DNA of 64,000 nt from Chamaea fasciata (GCA_029207755.1 JARCOQ010000210.1:67501-131500), one strand, 5' to 3'; counted from the first letter of the stretch, positions 34,579 through 46,145 are shown. The notes: a model not told the origin generated them from the sequence alone. Made by a program: numbers and translations.

Positions 34579-34869
34579 GGCATCGGCACTGGCACCGGCA
34601 CCGGCAACGGCGTCGGCACCGGCGTCGGCACCGGCATCGGCACCGGCATCGGCACCGGCATCGGCACCGGCACCGGCACTGGCATCGGCACCGGCATCGG
34701 CACCGGCACCGGCATCGGCATCGGCACCGGCATCGGCACCGGCACCGGCATCGGCATCGGCACCGGCACTGGCATCGGCACCGGCACCGGCACCGGCACT
34801 GGCATCGGCACCGGCATCGGCACCGGCATCGGCACCGGCATCGGCACCGGCACCGGCACCGGCATCGGC
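34579..34869 (+). repeat. Hexanucleotide array (GGCACC/GGCATC)n
   Basis: About 48 hexamers alternate between GGCACC and GGCATC, with a few GGCACT, GGCAAC and GGCGTC variants. It lacks stops in some frames and so produces spurious Gly-Ile-Gly-Thr and Met-Pro-Val-Pro reading frames. Confidence 0.95.
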
Positions 34870-35060
34870 CTCGATCGCCCCCGGCCCCGCCCTCCCGGCC
34901 CCGCCCCGGCCCCGCCCCGGCCCCGCCCCGGCCCCGCTCAGAGGGCCCGGGCTCCGCCCGATCCCCCCGTGGCCGGTTTGTGTTCGGTTTGTGTCTGAGA
35001 AGCGCGATCTCTGCCGGAGCGGTGCTGTTGGGAAGAAAGTAGATCTGCTCCGGGGATCTG
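34870..35060. promoter_or_regulatory. CpG-rich stretch with a GGCCCC/CCCCGG tandem repeat
   Basis: CCCCGGCCCCG is repeated about five times at 34876-34937. On the minus strand this is a GGGGCC-type repeat with quadruplex potential. It adjoins the hexamer array and could be a promoter for the downstream transcription unit, but no transcript evidence is visible. Confidence 0.4.
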
Positions 35061-35599
35061 CGATAAAGGACTAAGTTGCAAGGAAGGGGAGTGTTTATAA
35101 ACGGTTTCCATACTTCTCCGTAATTCTGGACGTTCGGATTTAGCCTGGGATTGTCAGCTAAGTCATAAAAAAGCCAACCAGGCTCCTGAACTCTCAATGA
35201 ATGTTTGAAACACTTCCACAGAAAGACAAGTTAGCAATGATTGCTGGGGAATTTCCTTGGGAATTATGGATCTCAGGCATACGGACTTTCGGAGGCGGAA
35301 TCCCAGTTTCAGCCTTGGGCACCTGCAGGAGAAGAGGGACCCTTATCCGTAGCAAGGAAAGCCCGGTGCCCCGGCGTGTCGGGGGCAGAGAATGAAGTGT
35401 CGGGGGATGAGCAGCAGCGCTGCCCCTGCCCTCACTCGGAGTGGCAGCAGCCGCAAGGTGACAGCTGTCACAGGGTGATTGAGGGGACAGAGCATCCCCT
35501 GGTGAGAGCTGTAAGCGATGGGGGGAGAACAGAGCAGGCAAAGGTGTGGGCTGTCAGGATAATGAGGGAGCAGACCGGCTGCAGGTGTGAGATGTTACG

Positions 35600-35803
35600 A
35601 TGATGAGGGGGCGGGTCCTGCCGGGGCGGTTTAAGAGAGGAGCCTCAACTCAGTTTGCCATTGAGCTGTGGAGGGTGAGGGACTCATGCTGACTTTCTGA
35701 GTGCGGTTTTTGCAGCGGCGGGGAAAGCCTCTTACAGCACCCGAAGGAGTATGTGGATGTCGAGTGTTTCTTTGTGCCAGGCAGCAGCAGTAGGTAAGCC
35801 ACT
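35600..35803 (+). promoter_or_regulatory. TATA-like promoter candidate and first exon of the repeated-exon unit
   Basis: GGGGCGGG and GGGGCGGTTTAAGAGAGG (35610-35640) look like a GC box followed by a TATA-like TTTAAG element, with the candidate start about 25-30 bases downstream near CAGTTTGCC (35650). A good donor (AGTAG|GTAAGC) follows at about 35793. It is a plausible first exon of a noncoding transcript that would run into the repeated exons at 37.4-42.6 kb. Confidence 0.35.
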
Positions 35804-36000
35804 GTGGGGTTTTAGGGAGGATTTTTTTCCTTTTCAGCTTGTTTTTGCTGGTTTCTTCCCGGCGCTCCCAGAAGAAAAAGGGGTTACAAAGGCAAAAGGA
35901 GTTCAAATTGAGTGATGAAACTCTTCTTTTGCTGTCTGTGTTTAAACTGGGGGGGGATTTCTTTTCACCTCGATTTTTAACAAGTAGGGGTACTTATACG

Positions 36001-36960
36001 TGGTTTTTATTAACTGTTGCTTTCTTTGGTGGTATATGGTCTTTTGTTTGTTTTTTTTGGTGTTATTTATTAAATGTAATTTAGTTTTTGAGTGAAAGTA
36101 ACTGTAGGGGTGGGTTTGTATTTGAGGTAGAATTGAGTAGCTTTATTTGATAGGCTTCTAATATGTGTTATTGGGCGTTTGTTCATTGTGCGCAGGAATT
36201 CAGATTGGGTAGGGCCACTCGGCCTGGTTGAACTTTGGTGTTTTGTTAGATGCAGCTTTTAATTTTTTTCAAGTTTTTCTGTTTAATGGTTTTAAAGAGG
36301 CTTTTAATAACCTATTGTGTAGCTTTATTTTGCATGGAGGTGGCGTATGATGAGGGATATGGTCTATTTATTTCATGTTAGGCTTCTTAGTTTATGTGTG
36401 GATTAGGTTGTTTTTGAACTGAGTTTTGTTGTTGAATTTCTTTTTTTTTTTTTGGTGGGGTATTATGTTTTCCAAGGATCTGTTTCCTGAGGTTTACAGT
36501 GGTGTAAGTGGCTGTAGTGTGAGGTATAGGGGAGGCTTTTATTTATTTAGTGATGGTTTTTATCACGCTGTGTAATGGTTTTTTGGTGAGTTTGAGGTAA
36601 TGTGCTGCAGTTCTTTTTTTAGGGTTTCCTAATATTTATAATCAGATTATTGTTTATTGTGTTGGAGGGGTTTATTTATTTAGCTTGTTTGGCTATAGTG
36701 TGTGTTCTATAGTTATGGATAATTTGGGAGATACTGTTTATAGCTGAATGGATCATTTAGTTTTAGGGTGGGGGGGTTCTGGGTATCTATTTTGGAGGTT
36801 TTTTGAGGGGAGTGGACATAGGGGTTATTTTTATTGTATTTGGACTAAGAGAAATAATAGCTGGCTTTTTTTGAGTGGACTATTTTTTGTGTTTTCTTTT
36901 TTAGAATTCACATGTTTGTGTGGTCAGGGTAGTGGTGTTTCTGGTGCAGCTGTAAGCCTC
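36001..36960. other. C-depleted, G/T-rich tract
   Basis: By eye the plus strand has only about 5-8% C against about 22% G and nearly half T for almost a kilobase, then returns abruptly to ordinary composition at about 36.96 kb. There are no coding features. See findings. Confidence 0.7.
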
Positions 36961-36969
36961 CATTATTGT

Positions 36970-37260
36970 TTTTGTGTTTTAGGTGGTCCACTGGTATTAC
37001 AGGGAGACCCCCTCGCTGACCGGCCAACAGATCTGCTGAGATTGTACATCAGCATTTGGTTTTCTCTATGGTACCTGACTAAGAGACAGCAGTCCGGTGA
37101 CAGCAAGGAATTCCCAGAGGCAGAGCTGGCCTTCTTTGGCACTCGATGTGGATTCACCTTATGCCTGAACATCCCAAAGATAAGTGAAGGGCTCGGAGCC
37201 ACAGAGGGCATAAAAGTGGCGTGTGGGGTCAGGGGTCACTAGGAGGGGTTTTTGAGTCAG
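36970..37260 (+). repeat. Diverged older copy of exon-like blocks D and F
   Basis: TTTTAGGTGGTCCACT (36979) resembles block D (TTTTAGGGAGTCCACT). The following CAGCAAGGAATTCCCAGAGG (37100) and TTCTTTGGCACTCG resemble block F of the tandem array (CAGCAGGAATTTCCC, TTCTTTGGGACCCG). It looks like the ancestral, more diverged member of the array to its right. Confidence 0.65.
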
Positions 37261-40200
37261 GTTTGGAGATGGGGATGTCCCAGATGTGACCCCTTAGGCT
37301 ACATTAAGGGACAGTCTCATCCTGGATCACAGTGCTGAGGTGTGCAGGGCAGAGCAGCCCCAGGGTGTGTTGTGTCTGTTGTGCACTCTGTGTCTTGGGT
37401 GTCTTGTGTTTGATGTCTTTTCCCTTAGCCCTTCAGGGGCCTGTCAAAACCCCTGGCATCAGTCTTAGCATTTCTGATCTCTGTGCTCCTCAGCCAGGTG
37501 CCTTTGTCTCAGCTGCTCGGACACTCATCAGAATCCATCTCTCTTCACAAGCATCCAGTCCGATGCCTTTTCAGGTCTTGTTCTGAGCTGTACTGACAGC
37601 CGTGCACCGCCCTGATCCATTCGGCGGGTTAGGTCTTGTGAGAATGCAAAGACAGGTCGAGGATTCTCTGAGCCTGGCCAGCTCACCTTCCGTCTCACCT
37701 CGGTCATCTCATTCCGAGTTCTCTGGACCCTCAGGGTCATTCTTCTTGCCAGAGTTTTCTGTCCCTGTTGCGTCCCCTCGTTTGTCCTGTGCTGTGTCAC
37801 GGGTGTTGGTGTGTGTTTGGCCGGGAGCTGCTCTGCCTTGATGCTCAGTCTGGGTGTGGGGGTACGAGGGTAATAGTGCCGGGGGCTTGAAATTTGTGAT
37901 GTGGGATGTAGTTAGACTGTAGAGGGTATTCCTAGATTGCCACAAGATGTGTGGAGCTGTCAAGGTATCCTGCAGCACTCTGACTTTTGTCCTGACTTTC
38001 TTTCAGATGCAGGTGGATGAAATCTGTGGCAGAGCCCCCCATCCTGGGTGAGGGGGCTCCCCTGAGAAGGTCAGTCCCTGTTTCTGTTTGTAGGGGAGGT
38101 GTAAATGATGGCTGTGTTTCAGCTCTGTTCTTTGTCTTTATTTTTAGGTGGTGAAGCCGGATCTCAGCAGTCAAGCTGACGTGGGCGAGGTGAGCAGTGA
38201 TGGGTGGACAGAAGCAGTTGCTATTGTTCAAGCCTCACTCGCTGGTGCAACTCTAAGCCTCCGTTATTGTGTGTTTTAGGGAGTCCACTCGCAGGAGGCC
38301 GAGCTCCCCTCTCACCAACCGGACGACAGACCCGGGTCACCTCACCCGTGAGCCCTCCGGGAGCATTCCAGGAGTCTGTGATGGAGCCTTGATCTTCTCC
38401 TTGTGAAGGCCCCATCCAGGTAGGCTTGGATAACGGCCGAGGAGTTGAGGTGAGTCAGGGAGGAGAAGGAGGGATGGTCCCCTCGAGTTCCAGTGCTGCC
38501 ACGTCACCTTGTCTGCTCTTTACCCAGGCAGACCCTGCGACGCCGGCGTTGGCCTCTGAGCGCAGCTGAAGCACGGGGCCGAGGACACGGGCAAGCTTAG
38601 GAGACAGTGAGTAGCAGAATTGCTGGTTTCTGGCTGATGTGCTGCTAAGAGCACAGGGTCACGTTTGGTTCTCTTTATTGTAGCTGACAAGGAGACATCA
38701 GCCTGGTCACAGCAGGAATTTCCCCGAGGGAGAGGCAGCCTTCTTTGGGACCCGGCGTGGATTCATCGCCCAGGACATGCAAGAGATAAGTGGAGGGCTT
38801 GGAGCCAGGGGGGGCTTGAAAGCGGGGTGTGGGATCAGGGGCCACCGGGAGGGATTTTTTGAGTCAGGTTTGGAGATGGGGATGTCCAAGATGTGACCCC
38901 TTAGGCTACATCAAGGAAAGTCTCATTCTGGATTACAGTGCTGAGGTGTGCAGGGCAGAGCAGTCCTGGCGTGTCTTGTGTTACTTGTCTGTTTTGCACT
39001 CTGTGACTTTTGGATGTCTTGTGTTTGCTTTCTTTTCCCTTAGCCCTTCGGGGGCCTGTCAAAACCTCTGGCATCAGTCTTAGCATTTCTGATCTCTGTG
39101 CTCCTCAGCCAGGTGCCTTTGTCTCAGCTGCTCGGACACTCATCAGAATCCATCTCTCTTCACAAGCATCCAGTCCGATGCCTTTTCAGGTCTTGTTCTG
39201 AGCTGTACTGACAGCCGTGCACCGCCCTGATCCATTCCAGGGGGTTAGGTCTTGTGAGAATGCAAAGACAGGTGGAGGATTCTGACCGTAGGATTCTCGG
39301 GCATCCATCTCTGCATTTCTTGGGATAAGTCATCCCGATGGCATCTTGTTCCTGCAGGGTTCTCTGAGCCTGGCCAGCTCACCTTCCTTCTCACCTCGGT
39401 CATCTCATTCCGAGTTCTCTGGACCCTCAGGGTCATTCTTCTTGCCAGAGTTTTCTGTCCCTGTTGCGTCCCCTCGTTTGTCCTGTGCTGTGTCACGGGT
39501 GTTGGTGTGTGTTTGGCCGGGAGCTGCTCTGCCTTGATGCTCAGTCTGGGTGTAGGGGTACGAGGGTAATAGTGCTGGGGGCTTGAAATTTGTGATGTGG
39601 GGTGTAGTTAGACTGTTGAGGGTATTCCTAGATTTCCACAAGATGTGTGGAGCTGTCAAGGTATCCTGCAGCACTCTGACTGTTGTCCCAACTTTGTTTC
39701 AGATGCAGGTGGATGAAATCTGTGGCAGAGCCCCCCATCCTGGGTGAGGGGCTCCCCTGAGAAGGTCGGTCACTGTTTTGATTTGCAGGGGAGGTGTAAA
39801 TGGTGGCCGTGTTACAGCTCTGTTCTTTGTCTTTATTTTTAGACCAGACCCTGCGACGCCGGCGTTGGCCTCTGAGCGCAGCTGAAGCACAGGGCCGAGG
39901 ACACAGGCAAGCTTAGGAGACTGTGAGTAGCAGAATTGCTGGTTTCTGGCTGATGTGCTGCTAAGAGCACAGGGTCACGTTTGGTTCTCTTTATTGTAGC
40001 TGACGAGGAGACACCAGCCTGGTCACAGCAGGAATTTCCCTGAGGGAGAGGCAGCCTTCTTTGGGACCCGGCGTGGATGCACCTCCCCAGACATCTGAGA
40101 GATAAGTGGAGAGCTCAGAGCCGTAGAGGGCATGAAAGAAGAGTGTGGGGTCACTAGCAAGGTTTTTTGAGTCAGGTTTGAAGACAGGGATGTCTAAGCT

Positions 40201-42600
40201 GTGACCCCTTAGGTTTCATCCAGGGAGAGTCTCATTCTGGATCACAGTGCCGAGGTGTGCAGGGCAGAGCAGTCCTGGTGTGTGTTGTGTCACTTGTCTG
40301 TTGTGCACTCTGTCCTTTGGGTGTTTTCTGTGTGCTTTCTTTTCCCTTAGCCCTTCAGGGGCCTGTCAAAACCCCTGGCATCAGTCTTAGCATTTCTGAT
40401 CTCTGTGCTCCTCAGCCAGGTGCCTTTGTCTCAGCTGCTCGGACACTCATCAGAATCCATCTCTTCACAAGCATCCAGTCCGATGCCTTTTCAGGTCTTG
40501 TTCTGAGCTGTATTGACAGCCGTGCACCGCCCTGATCCATTCCGGCGGGTTAGGTCTTGTGAGAATGCAAAGACAGTCAGAGGATTCTCTGAGCCTGGCC
40601 AGCTCACTTTCAGTCTCACCTCGGTCATCTCATTCCGAGTTCTCTGGACCCTCAGGGTCATTCTTCTTGCCCAGAGTTTTCTGTCCCTGTTGCGTCCCCT
40701 CGTTTGTCCTGTGCTGTGTCACGGGTGTTGGTGTGTGTTTGGCCGGGAGCTGCTCTGCCTTGATGCTCAGTCTGGGTGTAGGGGTACGAGGATAATAGTG
40801 CCCGGGGCTTGAAATTTGTGATGTGGGGTGTAGTTAGACTGTAGAGGGTATTCCTAGATTGCCACAAGATGTGTGGAGCTGTCAAGGTATCCTGCCGCAC
40901 TCTGACTGTTGTTCTGACTTTCTTTCAGATGCAGGTGGATGAAATCTGTGGCAGAGCCCCCCAGTCTGGGTGAGGGGCTCCCCTGAGAAGGTCAGTCACT
41001 GTTTTGATTTGCAGGGGAGGTGTAAATGATGGCTGTGTTACATCTCTGTTCTTTGTCTTTATTTTTAGGTGGTGAAGCCGGATCTCAGCAGTCAAGCTGA
41101 CGTGGGCGAGGTGAGCAGCGATGGGTGGACAGAAGCCGTTGCTATTGTTCAAGCCTCACTCGCTGGTGCAACTCTAAGCCTCCGTTATTGTGTGTTTTAG
41201 GGAGTCCACTCGCAGGAGGCCGAGCTCCCCTCTCACCAACCGGACGACAGACCCGCGTCACCTCACCCGTGAGCCCTCCGGGAGCATTCCAGGAGTCTGT
41301 GATGGAGCCTTGATCTTCTCCTTGTGAAGGCCCCATCCAGGTAGTCTTGGATAACGGGCGAGGAGTTGAGGTGAGTCAGGGAGGAGAAGGAGGAGGAGGG
41401 ATGGTCCCCTCAAGTTCCAGCGCTGCCACGTCACCTTGTCTGCTCTTTACCCAGGCAGACCCTGCGACGCCGGCGTTGGCCTCTGAGCGCAGCTGAAGCG
41501 CGGGGCCGAGGACACGGGCAAGCTTAGGAGACTGTGAGTAGCAGAATTGCTGGTTTCTGGCTGATGTGCTGCTAAGAGCACATGGTCATGTTTGGTTCTC
41601 TTTATTGTAGCTGACGAGGAGACACCACCCTGGTCACAGCAGGAATTTCCCCGAGGGAGAGGCAGCCTTCTTTGGGACCTGGCGTGGATTCATCGCCCTG
41701 GACATGCAAGAGATAAGTGGAGGGCTCGGAGCCAGGGAGGGCTTGAAAGCGGGGTGTGGGATCAGGGGCCACTGGGAGGGATTTTTTGAGTCATTTTTGG
41801 TGACAGGGATGTCCAAGATGTGACCCCTTAGGCTACATCAAGGAAAGTCTCATTCTGGATTACAGTGCTGAGGTGTGCAGGGCAGAGCAGTCCTGGCGTG
41901 TCTTGTGTTACTTGTCTGTTTTGCACTCTGTGACTTTTGGATGTCTTGTGTTTGCTTTCTTTTCCCTTAGCCCTTCGGGGGCTTATCAAAACCTCTGGCA
42001 TCAGTCTTAGCATTTCTGATCTCTGTGCTCCTCAGCCAGGTGCCTTTGTCTCAGCTGCTCGGACACTCATCAGAATCCATCTCTCTTCACAAGCATCCAG
42101 TCCGATGCCTTTTCAGGTCTTGTTCTGAGCTGTACTGACAGCCGTGCACCGCCCTGATCCATTCCGGCGGGTTAGGTCTTGTGAGAATGCAAAGACAGTC
42201 AGAGGATTCTCTGAGCCTGGCCAGCTCACTTTCAGTCTCACCTCGGTCATCTCATTCCGAGTTCTCTGGACCCTCAGGGTCATTCTTCTCGCCCAGCGTT
42301 TTCTGTCCCTGTTGCGTCCCCTCGTTTGTCCTGTGCTGTGTCACGGGTGTTGGTGTGTGTTTGGCCGGGAGCTGCTCTGCCTTGCTGCTCAGTCTGGGTG
42401 TAGGGGTACGAGGGTAATAGTGCCGGGGGCTTGAAATTTGTGATGTGGGGTTTAGTTAGACTGTAGAGGGTATTCCTAGATTGCCACAAGATGTGTGGAG
42501 CTGTCAAGGTATCCTGCAGCACTCTGACTTTTGTCCCAACTTTCTTTCAGATGCAGAGGGATGAAATCCGTGGCAGAGCCCCCCATCCTGGGTGAGGGGC
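37261..42600 (+). repeat. Tandem array of a 1.3-1.6 kb unit carrying exon-like blocks A-F
   Basis: Four A blocks (37429-37574, 39044-39189, 40351-40494, 41971-42116), four B blocks (38007-38047, 39703-39743, 40929-40969, 42551-42591), two C (38148-38189, 41069-41110), two D (38280-38419, 41201-41340), three E (38528-38606, 39843-39922, 41455-41533) and three F (starting 38684, 40000, 41611). Each begins after a pyrimidine tract and AG; A to E end before GT. Block sizes are 146/146/144/146, 41 four times, 42, 140 and 79/80/79. Unit 2 lacks C and D and fuses the intron before C directly to E; it also has a 75-bp insertion at about 39287-39360. No single reading frame runs through the blocks (B to C gives an early stop), so a noncoding spliced RNA or a retired gene is more likely than a protein. 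Confidence 0.8.
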
Positions 42601-44930
42601 TCCCCTGAGAAGATCGATCGCTATTCAAGGTGAGAGTCACATATTTCACATTTTTTGGCACTCCAGTGCAGGCCACCTGCATTTACAGCTTGAAACAGGT
42701 GAGTCCCTTGGTAACCCCTGGGCAGCAGCTGGAGCCTGCTCCGGGCTGGGCTGAGGGAGCAAACACTTGTGGCTGACACAGCTCCACACTGGGGGTACTT
42801 GGGAAAACACCTGCCTTGTCCTGGATTGGTTTTTTTTTTGAGCTTTTGACAAGGTTTTAGTCATCACCTTGGTAAAAATAAATGGTAAGGACTGAAAACA
42901 TGAGAGGCTGGCAGGTTATATGCACGAAAGACAACTTTTTTTTTCTTAAATATTTGTGCAACCTATATCTTAATTTTGAGACTCTTTTTTGGTCAACTTT
43001 ATTGTAAAACCCCCTTATTTTCAAGTTAGCTGCTTCAATAATGAATTTGTTTTACAAATACCCGCTAATGTCCGAAGGTTAAAGCACTAACACCAACATC
43101 CCACCTCTTTTATTTTTGCAGCAAAATTTTATCTTTACTAAACTTGAAACTTGATGTTTTTGCAGGTAGTAAGTTAAAGAAGGTGTTTATCTGCCCATCA
43201 CTGATAGTCAGGGTCATGAAGAAATTGCTCTAGTGTTCTAAAATAAATGCAGATTTTTAGGCCTCTCCCATTCTCTCTGACTAGCAGCATGTGAATTGAT
43301 TTTTGATCTCCTTTCTGTTGGTGTCTGTGGGTTTTAAGCTGCATGGAGAAGGTGTCTGTGGACATGGCACCCAGGGAATGGTGCTGGGAAGGGCAGGATG
43401 GAAAGGAGCTGCTCAGGAATCCAGAGCAGCAGTGGAGTGGGAGCTGGTGCTGCTGCCTCAGTCACACCCTCCTGGACAGTCTGTGCAGTGATAATATTCC
43501 TACTTTCCTTCCTGAACCTGGGGTTGGAGGAGAACATGAGTCTTGGCATTGTTGGAAAGGGGAACTCCAGGGAAAAACTGCTGTTTGTGTCCTCAGAGAG
43601 CAGTGGGAAGAGCCTGGGAGAAATCCTGGCTGGCTGAGGGATCCTTGTGTCCCCTCAGGAATAAATCCCTGCGTCTCCTCAGACCTGCTGGTTTGCAGTA
43701 GAGTTTGGGCACCTTTCGCTGCAGCTGTGGTTCTTAATAACTGGAAGTCCATGGATTGCTGGGCGATTCCCATAAGTTCTCCTATTTTGTAGGAGCTGCA
43801 CGGTGAGGTCAGCATTCTGATGGAGGCCCTGGCACAGCTGCCAAGGGCAAGGAACGTGGAGCATCCCGGGGCTTCTCCCACCCGAGTTTCTCCCGGAGCG
43901 TGCTGCGTGTCATGCCGGATGTTTAACCCGGGTTTGGGGTGTTCTCCTGCAGTCCCAGCTCTGACTGCTGCCCCCGAGCCCCGGCCTTGCTCGGTCCCAG
44001 CACTGAACCTGGCAGGTGGGTGTGCTTTTCCAGCCCTTGAATCCCACGGGCAATCCCAGATTCCCGGAGCTCCCCGAGGCACAGCCTGGCCTCCCTCCCT
44101 GGGAGCTGCATTTCAGTCTGCCTGGACCAAGGCCATCCTGTTTGAGACTTTATTCCTGTTGCTTTTCCTCTTGCAGGTAGTTGGCGAAAAGGAGAGAGCC
44201 AGTAGGAAGTGAAGCCACTGGAAGGCCTTATCCCAGTCCAAGGTTGGATAGGAGTAACTGGACCTGTTGAATTCCCACTTCCCTTTAAATTAGAGCAGAG
44301 GAAGCAGATTTTAAATCATCATTCCATGAACTTTCACCAACTTCATGACTCTTGCAAAAGTTTTCAATGTTAGAAATTCCTGAGCTTGTTTTCCAGGCAA
44401 GCTTGGATTTAGATGTTATTCCTTCCTTTTATTTGAAGGAATAACTCTGATTTTCTCTCTGATTTTAGTAAGGGAATATTTATTTATTCCAATTTTCCAT
44501 CCTAATTGGAATTTTTGCACCTTGTAGAGCACATTTCCAAGGAAATTTACCCAATTAATGTTGGTAAATCAGGAATTGTCCAGCACCATCTCCACAAAAT
44601 TCTGTGAATTCCCAAGAAAACGTTGAAGTATTTATTTGCCATGATTCATCTCTTTGTAAAGTTCAATTTACTGCATTTTTAATTACATAAATGCCATTAA
44701 AACCTGAATCCAGGCCTAGCTGCTGTTCCTTGGACACAAGGGGCTGGTTCTTTCCTACCTTGGCACATTTGGGTGTTTGTCCAAAATGAGCTTCCCACTA
44801 AAATAGAATTTGTTTCCAAGCAAAAGTGGGAATTGTCTAGAAAACCTTCTGTTCTGGGGGGCACTGGGTTTGTTTCCCTTATTGCTGCATAATTGAGGAA
44901 AGCCATGGTGCTTTTTTAGGCAGTGGCAGG
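42601..44930. other. Noncoding interval right of the repeated-exon array
   Basis: No recognised gene. Exon-like AG/GT borders appear (for example TCCTGCAG at about 43953 and TCTTGCAG at about 44176) but no convincing coding sequence. It could hold further noncoding exons of the same transcript. Confidence 0.45.
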
Positions 44931-44939
44931 AGGTGAAAG

Positions 44940-45262
44940 CTGCATTTATTTAATTTTGTATTTTATTTCTTGTTATTTTTGTATTTTTATGCTCTTTTGT
45001 TGTGGTTTCTCATGTTGCGTTTTGTGGTTTTTCAAAGACTTTTTCTTCTGTTTTTTAATTTTTATATTTTTTTCTTTAGCTATTTATTTACTTGTTAAAA
45101 CTACTTTTAGTTTTTTATTTTAATTTTTTGTTTAAATTTTTTTTCCACTTTTTTGTTACTTTGAAATTTTTTTCTTTTGGTATTTTAATTTTATTTATTA
45201 TTTTCTATAGTTTTGGTTTATTTTTTCATGTTTTCTTTGTTCCTTTTTTTTTTCCCCATACT
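44940..45262. repeat. T-rich low-complexity tract
   Basis: Over 60% T by eye, with TTTTATTT and TTTTTGTT motifs and few C. The composition reverses to A-rich past 45.59 kb. Confidence 0.8.
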
Positions 45263-45589
45263 CTTTCTTCCCCCGGGCGCCTGGGGGTTTGGCTGTTGGC
45301 AAGAAAGATGAGAAATGACCTCCGTGCCCGCTGGACGTCGGGATGTCATAGAGAGCGCAGTTGGCAAAAGCTCTGTATTTTCTGCTCCATAAAACTCCTG
45401 AAGGGAGAAAGCTGTGACCACCGTGGTGCCGTTTTTTCCTTCCCAGCCCCGACCAGGTCTCCTCCTACCCGTGCACAGTGTTACCAGCAGCGGCCTGCTG
45501 TCCAGGCTGTCGAGGCGTATTTCAGAGGGGGCAATAAAAACAAAGTAGACGTTTTATTTTGAACTCTCCGACCCTGCTTGTTTATTAGC

Positions 45590-46145
45590 AAAGAACTCCA
45601 AAACAAAGCGAACAAAAAAAGAAAACCCACAAAATAAAATCCCCCGCAACCCACCAAAAAAAAAACCATAGAGAAAGAGAAAACATGCGCATATTATTTG
45701 AATAAAGATTAAAACTTTACCCCTTAGAAAACCAGGCTCATTTAATTCAAATTAATTGTGTTTCTGATGTGTTAGGTTAATGAATTCATCTAGTGTAAAA
45801 TATCATTTAAAATATAAACAAACGAATTAAAAAATAATGAAAAAGAAAAATAACAAAAAGTATAGGATATGAAAAATAATATAAATAATAAATACACAAT
45901 ATATTATTACATACTACACGTTTTATAAATATATATAATATACATAATATAAACATCTATAATGTACATAATCATGATATTTCAATGAAATGTATTATTA
46001 TTTATAACATTACATAATAAATAATAAATTATTTTATATATAACTTTCTATACTTAATATATATAATAAATATAATAGTATAATAAACATAATACATGAT
46101 GTATAATGTACATAATATAAAAGCTGAATTGTAATGATTAATGTA
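45590..46145. repeat. A-rich then (AT)-rich low-complexity tract
   Basis: An A-rich stretch (AAACAAAGCGAACAAAAAAAG) passes into ATAATATA/TACATAATATA microsatellite-like sequence to 46.1 kb. No genes. Confidence 0.8.

Noticed and set aside
34492..35197. Frames encoding Gly-Ile-Gly-Thr, Met-Pro-Val-Pro and Cys-Arg repeats
   Set aside because: These are translations of the hexanucleotide array in different frames.
37332..42434. Short frames in block A (GPVKTPGISLSISDLCAPQPG) repeated in the array
   Set aside because: The frame is broken by a 2-base deletion in copy 3 and does not continue through neighbouring blocks, so coding is not supported.
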